This document shows positions 36,366-45,486 of a stretch of DNA of 64,000 nucleotides, in pieces. Numbering within the stretch: the first letter of the stretch is position 1; each line of letters begins with the position of its first letter. A model generated the notes under the pieces. It did no database searches. It was not told the origin of the DNA and saw only the letters and a list, made by a program, of their open reading frames with translations. The translations under genes were made by a program, and so were the position numbers. Source of the stretch: Ascidiimonas sp046199005 (GTDB taxonomy: Bacteria; Bacteroidota; Bacteroidia; Flavobacteriales; Flavobacteriaceae); the NCBI GenBank assembly GCA_046199005.1, contig CP176050.1:2542001-2606000 (forward strand). Reading direction: 5' to 3'.

Positions 36366-36917
36366 TTATTCCTTTTTTATTTCATAATGACCTTCATTCG
36401 GATGTTTTTTTTCATTACAATCGCAACTTGAAAATTCATTACTTGAAATCCAAACTAAATCGTTTTTGTTTTTATCATACCAGTTTTTAATAGCAAGTTT
36501 AAAATTAAGTCTGTTTTGATAATCCTTTCTTAAAAAATTCCAATACTCACAATATCCGCAACCTTCTTGGTCAAATTCAGTTCCGAGTAATTCAAAAGTT
36601 GGTATTCCGTGAATTATTTCCTCAAGTGCTACATACGCAATATCAGCAACAGTGTGATTTCCGCCAAAAAGCACAACTCTAGCTTTAGTTTCAGTAGAGT
36701 CATTCAGTTTTTCGATAAGAAATTGTATTCCTTTTTCCTTTAGTTTCACAACGTCCCAAAATATTTCCTCTCCACATTTGGTAAATCCCTCACAGATATA
36801 TGGCATAGTCTCAACATATTTCAAACTGTCTATTTTTTCCTTTATTTCATTCTGACTAAATGATGAAAGAGGTAAAATAAATAGAATTAAATACGCTATT
36901 TTAAAATATCTGTTCAT
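36366..36917 (-). CDS. Secreted protein, related to the gene at 51,961
   Basis: 183 residues from ATG 36,917; an earlier open start lies in the attC. The signal peptide ends near LPLSSFSQ, the common Bacteroidota cleavage pattern. The mature protein has a block TVADIAYVALEEIIHGIPTF that resembles VADRIEGMPYFTLTG in the product of 51,961, and both end with a W-containing helix after it (IKNWYDKNKND and YNEWLASDDRID). Cys residues at GCGYCEY and SSCDC suggest disulfides. Probably a small periplasmic helical protein of an undescribed family. Confidence 0.75.
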   Translation of the reverse strand: MNRYFKIAYLILFILPLSSFSQNEIKEKIDSLKYVETMPYICEGFTKCGEEIFWDVVKLKEKGIQFLIEKLNDSTETKARVVLFGGNHTVADIAYVALEEIIHGIPTFELLGTEFDQEGCGYCEYWNFLRKDYQNRLNFKLAIKNWYDKNKNDLVWISSNEFSSCDCNEKKHPNEGHYEIKKE

Positions 36918-36932
36918 TTTTTTGGGTATGAA

Positions 36933-37106
36933 GCACAACGCTCTAGTATAACTGTTAGTTATGGGTTAATATACGAGGATTTTCGATTTAGCACTGACGT
37001 TAGCAATTCCAAGTGGATTGCTTCGCCAGTTCGCACTTTGTGCTCTTGTCGGACGTAGTCTCCCGAACCGTCGGGACGCCGTAATTGCGGTTATACATTG
37101 TTGGGG
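36933..37106 (-). repeat. attC site, 174 bp, main family
   Basis: Boxes GCACAAC and GTTGGGG. The arms are slightly weaker than in sister sites (TATAACTG opposite CGGTTATA). Uninterrupted. Confidence 0.92.
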
Positions 37107-37114
37107 TTAGTATT

Positions 37115-37711
37115 TTATTCCACATTGTCTTTTACAACTTTAGTTTTCGATAAAAAGTCGTGAATTCCGTTTTTTACAAACAGAAACGAAAGTCGATCAA
37201 AAGGAATAAGTCGGCAAAAAGTCCGAGTTATTATATCTGCGTCAGTCGGTTTTTCTCCGTTCATTTTTACGACTTTTGTTTTGGTTAAAAACTTTCCGAT
37301 TGTTTTTTGGAATTTAATTTCCATTATCGCATAGTAAGCTATAAAAGTCCCAAAAATCAAAATATATCCTATTAGCGAAATTATTCCTTGTTCGGTAGTT
37401 TGAGTAAAAAGTCCGATTACAAAACTGATAATAAATGCTAAAACCAACCATACAATAACGTCAATTAGGAAATTCACAAATCGAATTCCCGAACCAACCA
37501 CGTTCGAGTCCACTTTTTCTTTTTGTTCTTTTTCCGCTGTTGCTTTTTCACGTATTTTCTTGAATTCAGATATATCAATATTTCGCTTTTCTACTTCCGC
37601 ATCCGCAGCTTCTATTGCAGTCGGATTATAACTCTCTCTTTCTACTGTTATAATCTTTATTAATTCTTCATCCGTCCTATCGGACATTACTTTAGCAAAT
37701 TCGTTTTCCAT
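37115..37711 (-). CDS. RDD-family membrane protein
   Basis: 198 residues. The N-terminal 70 residues are charged and helical (SDRTDEELIKIITVERESYN), then an RDD domain follows: GSGIRFVNFLIDVIVWLVLA (helix 1 with the conserved R and D), then ISLIGYILIFGTFIAYYAIME (helix 2), then TIGKFLTKTKVV, and ITRTFCRLIPFDRLSFLF ending in HDFLSKTKVV. RDD proteins are inner-membrane proteins; some are linked to ion transport, most are uncharacterised. It is a single-gene cassette, 8 bp from its 3' attC box. Confidence 0.88.
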   Translation of the reverse strand: MENEFAKVMSDRTDEELIKIITVERESYNPTAIEAADAEVEKRNIDISEFKKIREKATAEKEQKEKVDSNVVGSGIRFVNFLIDVIVWLVLAFIISFVIGLFTQTTEQGIISLIGYILIFGTFIAYYAIMEIKFQKTIGKFLTKTKVVKMNGEKPTDADIITRTFCRLIPFDRLSFLFVKNGIHDFLSKTKVVKDNVE

Positions 37712-37873
37712 TAGTTTGATGGTAGGTTTATATTAATGCCAACGTGTTTTTGTATGGTTTCGTTGCGTGGTTTAACACAAAACTTTGCAAGTACACACCA
37801 AGTTAGAAATCCGCAAGTCCCGACGCTTTGGGATTCAGAAGTAACCGAGAACAAGCAATTACTTATAGCCATT

Positions 37874-39575
37874 GTGCCTGTTGCACAACTATTGTCTAAA
37901 GATAGGAAAAATCGTATTTTTAGTTATGCAAGGCAAAAAGAAATACCAAGAAAAGCTGTTTACTGATTTTAAGTTAAGTGAGCGTATCCCTCCAAACAAT
38001 TTTTACCGTCGTCTGAAAGAAACTATCGATCTTGATTTTCTCTATCCTCTTACTAAGGGTTTTTACGGAGGCAGCGGACAAAAGAGCATTGATCCGGTTG
38101 TTTTTTTCAAATTATGTCTGATTGGTTATTTAGAAAACATCACCAGTGACAGAAAGCTCATAGATCATTGTTGTTTACGTTTAGATATCTTATACTTTTT
38201 GGGGTATGATATTGATGAAGAGCTTCCCTGGCATTCTACCATTAGCCGCACCCGACAATTGTTTCCTGAAAGTATTTTTGAAGAAGTGTTTACTCGGGTT
38301 TTTAATCTGTGTGTAGATGCTGGTATGGTTAGCGGTCACACCCAGGCGATTGATTCGGCTCCGGTAAAAGCCAATGCCAGCATGGATTCTTTGGAATTGA
38401 AAGTACCGGAAGAAGAGCTGGACGCGCACCTGAGAAAGCTTCGTCACATCAGTGCTAGAGACAAAGAGAAACCACTGCGACAAGCTCAAGAAAACAAAGC
38501 CGATCAAAAGCAGCAAACCGTATCAGCCAGTAAAAAGGAACTGCAAGCCATAAAAAGTAGAAACCAGAAATGGGCGAAAGATCAGGATCAACGACCAGGG
38601 GCAGGCAATAAAGGTAGTCGTTATACTTCCAACAAAACACACTACAGTCCAACCGATCCAGACGCACGTATCAGTGTCAAACCCGGAAAAGCAAGGAAAC
38701 TCAACTACCATAGCCAACTTAGTGTAGATACCGCACATCATGTAATTACGGATATTAAAGCCTATCACGCTGATGGTAAAGATAATCAAGACCTACCTGA
38801 TATCGTAGATCGGTTGTCCAGACGCTTATGGCGATCAGGCTTCAAGCTAGAAAACGTGCTAGCCGATACGGGCTACTCCAGTGGAGAAAACTACGCCTAT
38901 TTAGAGCATAAAGGTATTAACAGTTACATTCCACCGCACGGAACGTATAAGGGCGGACCCGATGGTTTTGTTTATGTAAAAGATAGGGATTACTATATCT
39001 GCCCAAATGGTAAGGAAGTACCCTTCAAAAAGGTGTTTAATGATTATCGTACAGGGACAAAGAAAAAAGAATACCGCATATCTAGTAAAATATGCAGTCA
39101 TTGTCCGTTAGCCAGCAGCTGTTTAGGAAAGACGGCTAAAGAGAAGAAATTTAGCGTGACTTATTACCGGGATGAATACGAGCGAAATAATGAACGTTTA
39201 CAGACAAAAAAAGGTAAAAGAATGAAAGCAAAAAGGCAGGCGACTGTGGAGCCCGTCTTCGGAACACTCACTCAATTTATGGGACTAAGAAAGATCAATA
39301 CCATTGGAATTAGGCAGGCTAACAAATGCATGCAACTATCCGCTATTGCTTATAATTTGAAAAAATATTTGAAATTCACTCAAAACAAAGTAAAAAGTGG
39401 AGCGAGAAGCCTCCACTTTGTTCAAATTATAAAATCATGGCTTCAGGACTTTTTTTGGCTCCATTTAAAGCCGCTAAATATAGCTTCCCTTAGAGGGAAA
39501 TGTATTCAAAAAAACCTTTAATAGGGCTTAAAATAAGAAAGATTTTTGCAAATTATTGGCTTGTGCAACGACTAC
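37874..39575 (+). mobile_element. Insertion sequence ISA copy 3, 1,702 bp
   Basis: Apparently identical to copies 1 and 2. The target duplication CATT lies at 37,870-37,873 and 39,576-39,579. Same position and direction inside the attC as the other copies, although this attC belongs to a different sequence family. Confidence 0.95.
37926..39521 (+). CDS. IS1182-type transposase of ISA, copy 3
   Basis: 531 residues, apparently identical to the copies at 29,893 and 32,605. Intact. Confidence 0.95.
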   Translation: MQGKKKYQEKLFTDFKLSERIPPNNFYRRLKETIDLDFLYPLTKGFYGGSGQKSIDPVVFFKLCLIGYLENITSDRKLIDHCCLRLDILYFLGYDIDEELPWHSTISRTRQLFPESIFEEVFTRVFNLCVDAGMVSGHTQAIDSAPVKANASMDSLELKVPEEELDAHLRKLRHISARDKEKPLRQAQENKADQKQQTVSASKKELQAIKSRNQKWAKDQDQRPGAGNKGSRYTSNKTHYSPTDPDARISVKPGKARKLNYHSQLSVDTAHHVITDIKAYHADGKDNQDLPDIVDRLSRRLWRSGFKLENVLADTGYSSGENYAYLEHKGINSYIPPHGTYKGGPDGFVYVKDRDYYICPNGKEVPFKKVFNDYRTGTKKKEYRISSKICSHCPLASSCLGKTAKEKKFSVTYYRDEYERNNERLQTKKGKRMKAKRQATVEPVFGTLTQFMGLRKINTIGIRQANKCMQLSAIAYNLKKYLKFTQNKVKSGARSLHFVQIIKSWLQDFFWLHLKPLNIASLRGKCIQKNL

Positions 39576-40305
39576 CATTGTTAGCCACAGTATTTTTTTC
39601 CTTATATATTCCATAATCTGAAAATTGGTCAGATTTAGTTTCGTTTTTTGGTTTTAGTCGATAAGTTTTATTTGAAATAATTTCGTCTGTTCCATCAGTT
39701 GAGAAAATCAGATTTTGAATTTTAATTTCAATTATTTTTTTGTTTTCCCATTGTCTTATAATTACATTCCCTTTTTTCACACTTAATGTATCAATATGAG
39801 GTGGTTTTACTTTACTCACAACATCATTAAGATTGTAAAAATATAAGCTGCCACGAGTTTCTTTAAAACTCTCAAATTCGTATTGGTAATATCCACGACT
39901 TCTTTCTTTAAATCCTTTAATCTGATAATACGTAGTTTGTACTTTAATTCCTTTGCTCGTTGATTCTTCCGTTTTTATAGGGAAGAAATTCACAGTCAAT
40001 GATTTTTGCTGTTCATATGGCATTGATTCTCTCGCAATAGTTTTAATCATATTCTTATTCGGAATGTCCGCAAGTTGATAAAATGATAATTTCGTTATTT
40101 TTGGAATGGTAAAAACTTCTGAAGTGTCCAAAATTGCATAACCTGAAATATGAGAATCTCTTCCTCCCCAAGCATCATAATCATAGATAGCTTTTGATGT
40201 TCCCTCGATTTTTTGTTCGTAAAGAGTTATGTTCCATTCTCCCATTCCACAACTGTAAAGTGAGATTAAAATTCCAAAACAAATAATTTTAGTGACGTTT
40301 TTCAA
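39553..40305 (-). CDS. Lipoprotein with a C-terminus altered by ISA
   Basis: 250 residues from a TTG at 40,305; no ATG is available upstream of the signal. The signal ends in SLYSCGMG (lipobox). The mature part is probably beta-rich, with repeated YYQ and YYQYEF segments and charged C-terminal residues; no family recognised. The stop lies inside ISA copy 3. Codons after TVANNG come from the IS end (SRCTSQ). Without the IS the frame would end two codons later within the attC (YK, stop). The flanking boxes GTTAGCC and GGCTAAC are perfect complements. Confidence 0.75.
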   Translation of the reverse strand: MKNVTKIICFGILISLYSCGMGEWNITLYEQKIEGTSKAIYDYDAWGGRDSHISGYAILDTSEVFTIPKITKLSFYQLADIPNKNMIKTIARESMPYEQQKSLTVNFFPIKTEESTSKGIKVQTTYYQIKGFKERSRGYYQYEFESFKETRGSLYFYNLNDVVSKVKPPHIDTLSVKKGNVIIRQWENKKIIEIKIQNLIFSTDGTDEIISNKTYRLKPKNETKSDQFSDYGIYKEKNTVANNGSRCTSQ

Positions 40306-40333
40306 TTTGTAAACTGATGTTTTTTCGTATTGT

Positions 40334-40507
40334 GGCTAACGGTCTCATATAACCGTCAGTTACGGATTAATATACATTAATTTTCGGTTTAGAACTGGCT
40401 TTAGCAATTTCGAGTGGATTGCTTCGCCAGTTCACACTTTGTGCTCGTGTCGGACGCAGTCTCCCGAACCATCGGGACGCCGTAATTGTGGTTATACATT
40501 GTTGGCA
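40334..40507 (-). repeat. attC site, 174 bp, main family
   Basis: Boxes GGCTAAC and GTTGGCA, arms TATAACC and GGTTATA. Uninterrupted. Confidence 0.93.
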
Positions 40508-40516
40508 ACAGTATTT

Positions 40517-41320
40517 TTAATTTGTTATTACTTTAAAATATTTCATATTCTGTTCAAATATTTGTCCGACTTTAAATGGTTTATCTTTATAAATTATTGA
40601 TTCGTACTTGCAATTGGTTGTATCGATTACTTTATAGGTCAAAAAATATCCTTTTCTGTTTTTCCGTTTTTTGGTTACAATTCCTTGAATTTTACAATCG
40701 AAATCTTCTCCTTCTACAAGATATGAGTAAACATATAAACTTGTCCTTTCAGTTCCGTCAGATTTGTATGAACCGCTATATGGAATTGTAATTGTGTCGC
40801 CAATTTTCAGTAATGCAAAGTTCTCTTTGTTTTCCTTTGTGATTTTTTTTGAGCGTTTGGCTATTTTGTCAAGTTCAGGTTTATATGGTTCAAAATTTCG
40901 AGTTACACAAGGTTTGTCAGTTTTGAAAAGTCCATTTTTGAAAGCCTGAAAATGTAATTCAGTTAACTTTTCAAATCTTTTTTTCCGAATTCTGTCGATT
41001 TTTTTAGATGACATAAAATCGTAAGTAGATTCCAAAAACAATACTATTTCTGGGTTTTCACATTCATTTGGAATCGTGATTGTTGCCCATTCGTAACCAA
41101 GTCCAGCAAATATTATCTTTTCCATTTCTTTTGATAATTCAATTTCGAAATAACCATTTAGGTCAGCTTTTTCAATTTCGGTTGTGTCTTTGTCAAAAAT
41201 TGTAATTAAAGGTGCAATTTCCAAATATTCATCAACAACTCTTCCGTTCAAAGTCCTTTGTCCAACTGCAGAAAAAATGCAAAAAAGAAATAGTATGTAA
41301 TATGTTATTTTGAACTTCAA
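40517..41320 (-). CDS. Secreted protein with carboxypeptidase-regulatory-like domain
   Basis: 267 residues from TTG 41,320, chosen because it starts right before the signal peptide (LKFKITYYILFLFCIFSAVGQ). The frame is open 153 bp farther, but that stretch is attC sequence. Residues after the signal, RTLNGRVVDEYLEIAPLITI and ADLNGYFEIEL, match the carboxypeptidase-D regulatory-like beta-sandwich common in Bacteroidota surface proteins. The second half is charged, with DTITIPYSGSYKSDG and GIVTKKRKNRKGYF suggesting another beta domain. Probably periplasmic or outer-membrane associated. Its cassette boxes GTTGGCA and TGCCAAC are perfect complements. Confidence 0.75.
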   Translation of the reverse strand: MKFKITYYILFLFCIFSAVGQRTLNGRVVDEYLEIAPLITIFDKDTTEIEKADLNGYFEIELSKEMEKIIFAGLGYEWATITIPNECENPEIVLFLESTYDFMSSKKIDRIRKKRFEKLTELHFQAFKNGLFKTDKPCVTRNFEPYKPELDKIAKRSKKITKENKENFALLKIGDTITIPYSGSYKSDGTERTSLYVYSYLVEGEDFDCKIQGIVTKKRKNRKGYFLTYKVIDTTNCKYESIIYKDKPFKVGQIFEQNMKYFKVITN

Positions 41321-41340
41321 TGTCGTTTTTTCAATATTGT

Positions 41341-41472
41341 TGCCAACGGTATTATATATGATTTGTAGCGGATTTACACACGCTAACTTTTCGGTTAAAC
41401 ACAGACCTTTTTTATATTTTCTTATTTTGGTTTTAGCGATTGCTCCGCTATTATTTTTATACATTGTTGGCA
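41341..41472 (-). repeat. attC site, 132 bp
   Basis: Boxes TGCCAAC and GTTGGCA, perfect complements within one site. Inner complementary blocks include GTAGCGGA and TCCGCTA, and TATATATG pairs with TTTATACA. Confidence 0.88.
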
Positions 41473-41480
41473 ACTGCTTT

Positions 41481-43571
41481 TTATTCGTATGAAAATGAAA
41501 CAGGTTTATTATGTTCCTTTTTCAGATGATTGTTTATTTTTAAATAATTCATCCATTCTTTTGCTCTTGAACGTGAATTGCAAGCATACATTCCATTCGA
41601 ACTACAAAGTTTGTTTGGAAAGCCTAATGTCTCATTAAAAGTAATTTCAAGAACCTTTATAACAGCATATACTCCATTATCCTTTGTACTTCCGCCGCCA
41701 CCAGCAAAAGCAGTATTTACATCGTATTTTAAAATTTCATAAATCTTGTCAAAATCTAAATTGCTGTTAGAGTCTGTAAAATCGATTCCGGTATTTTTCA
41801 AGTAATATTTGTATAATTCTAATTCATTAAATTTTTTATAGTTGGCTAAAAATTCTTTTCGAACTTCAGATTCCTTAAAATCTCCAATAAATGAAAATCC
41901 AAAATCCCTGTCTAAGAAGGTATATTTAATAAAATCTTTTAGAGGAAGCTTTTCTACAGTATTTATTGCTTTTTCTATTTGAGAATATTTGATTTTTGAC
42001 AGTAACAATTCAATTTCGTCTTCAAATACATCTAAGCTGTCAGAAAACTTTTCTAGTTTCGCGAATGACTTGTCAAAGTCGTCAATTCTTTCAAATGTAT
42101 TTCCATTCCAAGTTTTCTTTTCTTTTTCTTTGAATTCAATTTGTTTATTAGCGATTCCTAATGCTTTATCGATTTGGTGTTGAATTTTTAGATTGGTAGA
42201 ACTTAAATTTTCAATCGAAGCTTTAATTTCTGGAGATGAGCCAAGAAATTTGATTAAATAATTGTTGCAAAACCCAATTATTCCAAGGTCATCAAAAAGC
42301 CTAGATTTGAGTAAGTATGCTTGAAGGTGTTTGGGATTATTGATTAAATTATTCCAGTTTTTTGAGTAGAATTTATCCAAGATTCTTCCCGCAGAATAGG
42401 TCAATGACGAAGACTTTTGGTAAATCAACGACCAGTACTCAAATGCTGTGATATTGTCCAATGTCAATTCGTTTATTAGTTGGTCTTCTAGTTTTCTACG
42501 TTTACTAAAAGTCAAATCCGTTTTTAAGAGCTCAATTTGATTTTTTAGTTTTTCGTTTCCTTCAAAGTCAATATTATTCTCTTTGCTGTAATTCGTTAAT
42601 TGAACCAATTGTTTTAAAAACCTAAAAGAGAATTGTGGAAGAATATAATTTTCTGATATATCCGCTTTTCTATATAGGTCTGATAATTCACCAACTCGTG
42701 TAGGGTCTAATTTTGTAAGACTTATATATGCGTTTTGAGCTATTGTATCATTCTCGCTAGTAAGCATTTCAAACAATTGCTTTTCGTAATCAACAGGTTT
42801 TTTATTTAATTTGTTATTCCTAAAAGTGTTTGTAGATTCATTCCATTCGTAGTTTTTATAGTTGTTAGCAAAGAAGATAAGCAAGTTTATTTTAGGTTCA
42901 TCGTAAAATTCTTTTTCCAAATGATAACTTAATTCTCCTCTTTCATTGGGTACAGCAATTTGCGATTTTGTCAACAGTTGAATTAGATTGACGACTTCTG
43001 CTTCGTTGTAATCATATTCATCAAATCTATTTCTGTTCTTTAGTAGAACAGATGCCGTCTTTAATAAAGCCAAAGAATTTTTAGCCTTTACTAAACTGTC
43101 AATTTTATTTTCCTTAACCCAATCAAAACTTAACAATTCATTTCTTTTGGTATTTAATCCAGACCATTTGAATTCTGTTAAATCAATAATTTCAAAGTCT
43201 GTTGTTCTTCTATCAAAGTCTGTGATTAAAAACGCATTTGCCAAATTTGAAAATTTGATTTTCTTCTGGTTTTCTATTAAGAATTTTTTAAAATCGGAAG
43301 TTGTAGTGGTAGAATCAATGATTATTTCTGAATCTAGAAACATTGTATTTTCTTTGACTATTCTTTTGGAAACATTTGATTCATTGGTGTTAATAATGTG
43401 ATAACCTAAATATTCGGTCAAATCAGTTTTACTGTCAAAATATTCAGCTATTTCCGTTAAGGCATTTAAGTCTCCTTTACGCAACTGCCAGTCTAAAAAA
43501 TCAAGTCGCTCTTTTTGACCAAATAGATTAGAAGAAATAATTAATAATAATATCAGTAGGTTTCTTTTCAA
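41481..43571 (-). CDS. Large secreted protein of unknown function
   Basis: 696 residues from TTG 43,571, directly at a signal peptide (LLILLLIISSNLFGQ). The mature protein is mostly helical and rich in Leu, Lys, Asn and Phe, with many possible HEAT/ARM-like helices, e.g. KQLFEMLTSENDTIAQNAYISL, FRFLKQLVQLTNYSKENN, and others of the same spacing. Near the C-terminus lies AFAGGGGSTKDNGVYAVIKVLE and then LCSSNGMYACNSRSRAKEW, which could form a separate module. It is the longest single gene in the array. No family recognised; an alpha-solenoid partner-binding protein is inference. Confidence 0.75.
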   Translation of the reverse strand: MKRNLLILLLIISSNLFGQKERLDFLDWQLRKGDLNALTEIAEYFDSKTDLTEYLGYHIINTNESNVSKRIVKENTMFLDSEIIIDSTTTTSDFKKFLIENQKKIKFSNLANAFLITDFDRRTTDFEIIDLTEFKWSGLNTKRNELLSFDWVKENKIDSLVKAKNSLALLKTASVLLKNRNRFDEYDYNEAEVVNLIQLLTKSQIAVPNERGELSYHLEKEFYDEPKINLLIFFANNYKNYEWNESTNTFRNNKLNKKPVDYEKQLFEMLTSENDTIAQNAYISLTKLDPTRVGELSDLYRKADISENYILPQFSFRFLKQLVQLTNYSKENNIDFEGNEKLKNQIELLKTDLTFSKRRKLEDQLINELTLDNITAFEYWSLIYQKSSSLTYSAGRILDKFYSKNWNNLINNPKHLQAYLLKSRLFDDLGIIGFCNNYLIKFLGSSPEIKASIENLSSTNLKIQHQIDKALGIANKQIEFKEKEKKTWNGNTFERIDDFDKSFAKLEKFSDSLDVFEDEIELLLSKIKYSQIEKAINTVEKLPLKDFIKYTFLDRDFGFSFIGDFKESEVRKEFLANYKKFNELELYKYYLKNTGIDFTDSNSNLDFDKIYEILKYDVNTAFAGGGGSTKDNGVYAVIKVLEITFNETLGFPNKLCSSNGMYACNSRSRAKEWMNYLKINNHLKKEHNKPVSFSYE

Positions 43572-43593
43572 GCTCGATATTTTTCAAAGTTGT

Positions 43594-43726
43594 TGCCAAT
43601 GTGTTTGTATATGAAAAGTTGCGTGTTTGCGCGCTAGGATCTTCCGAAGGAAAATCAGACGTAGCAAACGTGCAACGACCTTTGGTTTAGCCTAACACCA
43701 GTAATTTTTTATATACATCGTTGGCA
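43594..43726 (-). repeat. attC site, 133 bp
   Basis: Boxes TGCCAAT and GTTGGCA, outer arms GTATATGAAAA and TTTTTTATATAC, TATGAAAA family. Uninterrupted. Confidence 0.85.
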
Positions 43727-43737
43727 AATCGGTTTTT

Positions 43738-44175
43738 TTATCCGAATAGTAGTTTCGCTCCTTCATTTCCAATTTTATTCAATTCCGATTCGGTTTGTTT
43801 GTAATTCAATTCGTTGAACATTGATTTTATTTCAGTCAGATTGTTTTCAAACAATTCACTTTCTTGCTCCAAATTCAGCCGTTTTGATAAATCAGATTTT
43901 CCAAACTTTGGTTTTTCTATTTCTGATTTAATTCTCCGATTTAAATATGCGTTTATCAAGTCAAGATCATAAAAGCTTTCAGAGTATAGTGAGGAAATTC
44001 GAGTTTCAATTATTCCTTTATCATTTACAATGTCAAAATTCAACCAACTATTTTTAAAGCGATAAATTCCACCCATTCCGCTAATATTAGATTCAGTCAA
44101 TTTAAATCCGTTATTATTCAGAATATCGATATAATATTTGTTCAGACTATTATCTAAATATTCCTTAATTCCCAT
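43738..44175 (-). CDS. Hypothetical cytosolic protein
   Basis: 145 residues from ATG 44,175 (MGIKEYLDNSLNKYYIDILN). The frame is open 129 bp farther through attC DNA, so that extension is rejected. Helical N-terminus, then a probable beta hairpin (GGIYRFKNSWLNFDIVNDKG), then a helical C-terminus with LEQESELFENNLTEIKSMFNEL. No signal or membrane helix; no family recognised. Its boxes GTTGGCA and TGCCAAC match perfectly. Confidence 0.7.
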   Translation of the reverse strand: MGIKEYLDNSLNKYYIDILNNNGFKLTESNISGMGGIYRFKNSWLNFDIVNDKGIIETRISSLYSESFYDLDLINAYLNRRIKSEIEKPKFGKSDLSKRLNLEQESELFENNLTEIKSMFNELNYKQTESELNKIGNEGAKLLFG

Positions 44176-44207
44176 TTTCTCTTTCTGATTGCATTGCTTT
44201 AACTGTT

Positions 44208-44312
44208 TGCCAACGTTCTCGGCTATGATTTCGTTGCGGAAAAATCCGCAGGATTCTTTCCGCCGTGGCAGAAAGATAGCAAAATTGCGGTGAATTATAG
44301 CCAATGTTGTGT
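44208..44312 (-). repeat. attC site, 105 bp
   Basis: Boxes TGCCAAC and GTTGTGT, arms GGCTATG and TATAGCC. Short member of the GGCTATGGTTTCGTTG family and the shortest attC here. Confidence 0.87.
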
Positions 44313-44323
44313 ATAGTGTTTTG

Positions 44324-44836
44324 TTATTTTTCAGTTCCGATTTCGTTTATCCCGTCCGGCTTTTCAGTCCGTTTTATCAGCAAAAATGGTAATACAATTC
44401 CAATTCCGATAAATAGTGTAGAGTACAAATCAAATGGTTCAATTAGCAAATATTCGGGAATTAACGGGTTTGCACTATTACCAAAATAGATTAGCAAATA
44501 AAGTCCAATTCCGAATGTTATGATTATGGAAATTAGAACTGTAAAGATGTCTTTGGTCAATTCTGATTCTTTGAATTCCGCTCTCCTTGAGTTATATAAC
44601 ATTCCAAAAAATGGAAATGATGCTAAAGTCAAATAGTCTAATGTATTTGTCGAAATTCCGAAATGATGGTCAGTCAGTTTTTGTAGCGTTTCTGTTATTC
44701 CAATATGAAGTTTTGCTCCAATCGCAAAGTTCAGGGCTATAAAAGTCAGCCCGCAAAGTCCGTAAATCAGATATTTAATTTTGTTCGGTATTTTATTCAA
44801 TTCGGTTAGTTTCTGCGGTCGAATTACATTATGCAC
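44324..44836 (-). CDS. Four-helix membrane protein of unknown function
   Basis: About 170 residues if it starts at the GTG 44,836 just inside the attC box; no ATG is available and the open frame upstream is attC DNA, so the start is uncertain. Membrane helices: YLIYGLCGLTFIALNFAIG, then LDYLTLASFPFFGMLY, then IFTVLISIIITFGIGLYLLI, then LYSTLFIGIGIVLPFLL. The C-terminus is short and charged (KRTEKPDGINEIGTEK). No family recognised. Confidence 0.68.
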   Translation of the reverse strand: MHNVIRPQKLTELNKIPNKIKYLIYGLCGLTFIALNFAIGAKLHIGITETLQKLTDHHFGISTNTLDYLTLASFPFFGMLYNSRRAEFKESELTKDIFTVLISIIITFGIGLYLLIYFGNSANPLIPEYLLIEPFDLYSTLFIGIGIVLPFLLIKRTEKPDGINEIGTEK

Positions 44837-44966
44837 AACATGTTTGGCTATGGTTTCGTTGCGGAATGGTTCGGCAGAACTATTCCGCCGTAAACCGAAG
44901 ATAGCAAATTTGCGAGGACTTGCCGATAGGAAAGTCGGAAGCAATGAACTATAGCCGGTGTTGTGA
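44833..44966 (-). repeat. attC site, 134 bp
   Basis: Boxes GCACAAC and GTTGTGA, arms GGCTATG and TATAGCC. GGCTATGGTTTCGTTG family, uninterrupted. Confidence 0.9.
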
Positions 44967-44977
44967 CCAGTGCTTTT

Positions 44978-45455
44978 TTAATTCCGAACTAATATTTCAG
45001 CCAATATTTTTTTCGGAAATTCATATTCTATTCGATTAGGTTTTTCAGAGTTTAATTTTCCGCTTTTATCTCGATATTCCAGAAACAAAATCACTTTTAT
45101 AAAGTCCAATTTAATTTCCTTAATCTTACACATTGAAATTCGGATTTTATAACCATCAATAAATTCAGTCAATTCCAAGTATTGTTCCGAAAACCAGTTA
45201 TTGTGTCCATTGTCGACTCTGTGTTCAGAAAATTCTATTTTTTTTGTTGTCGAGTTCGATTGTTACTTTGTCAGTCAATTCTTTATTGTCAAACTTTAAA
45301 CCTCCAAATGAGCGATTATAAAAGTCCAAATGAACCATTTTTCCAGCATAAGAATTATCGAGTTCCGATACACTCACATATTTAATATTAGAACCGTCTT
45401 GAGCTATCGCATTGATAGTAAGACTCAAAATAATTAAAAGGATTATTCTTTTCAT
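44978..45455 (-). pseudogene. Secreted protein gene split by a +1 shift in an A8 run
   Basis: Two frames that join. From ATG 45,455 the frame encodes a signal peptide (LLIILSLTINAIAQ) and a beta-rich part (VSVSELDNSYAGKMVHLDFY), then ends at a TGA at 45,225. Dropping one A from the A8 run at about 45,237-45,244 continues as KKIEFSEHRVDNGHNNW, then YLELTEFIDGYKIRISM and on to ILVRN, giving about 158 residues. The first part (SELDNSYAGKMVHLDFYN) recalls OB-fold-like secreted domains, but no family is certain. No attC lies between the two parts, which supports one gene. It may be mutated or a homopolymer read error. Confidence 0.75.
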
Positions 45456-45486
45456 TCGTCTTTTTTTCTCGCATTGGTTACAACGG

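Larger units (their letters stand above)
37737..39586 (-). repeat. attC site split by ISA copy 3
   Basis: Left part 37,737-37,873, right box GTTAGCC at 39,580-39,586. The left box is TGCCAAC. The inner part (ACACACCAAGTTAGAAATCC, CAAGTCCCGACGCT) is shared with the site at 48,375/50,046 and defines a third attC family. It is 144 bp without ISA. Confidence 0.88.

Noticed and set aside
36216..44489. Plus-strand short frames across attC sites and cassette genes
   Set aside because: They overlap supported minus-strand genes with signal peptides or known domains, and have no family features.
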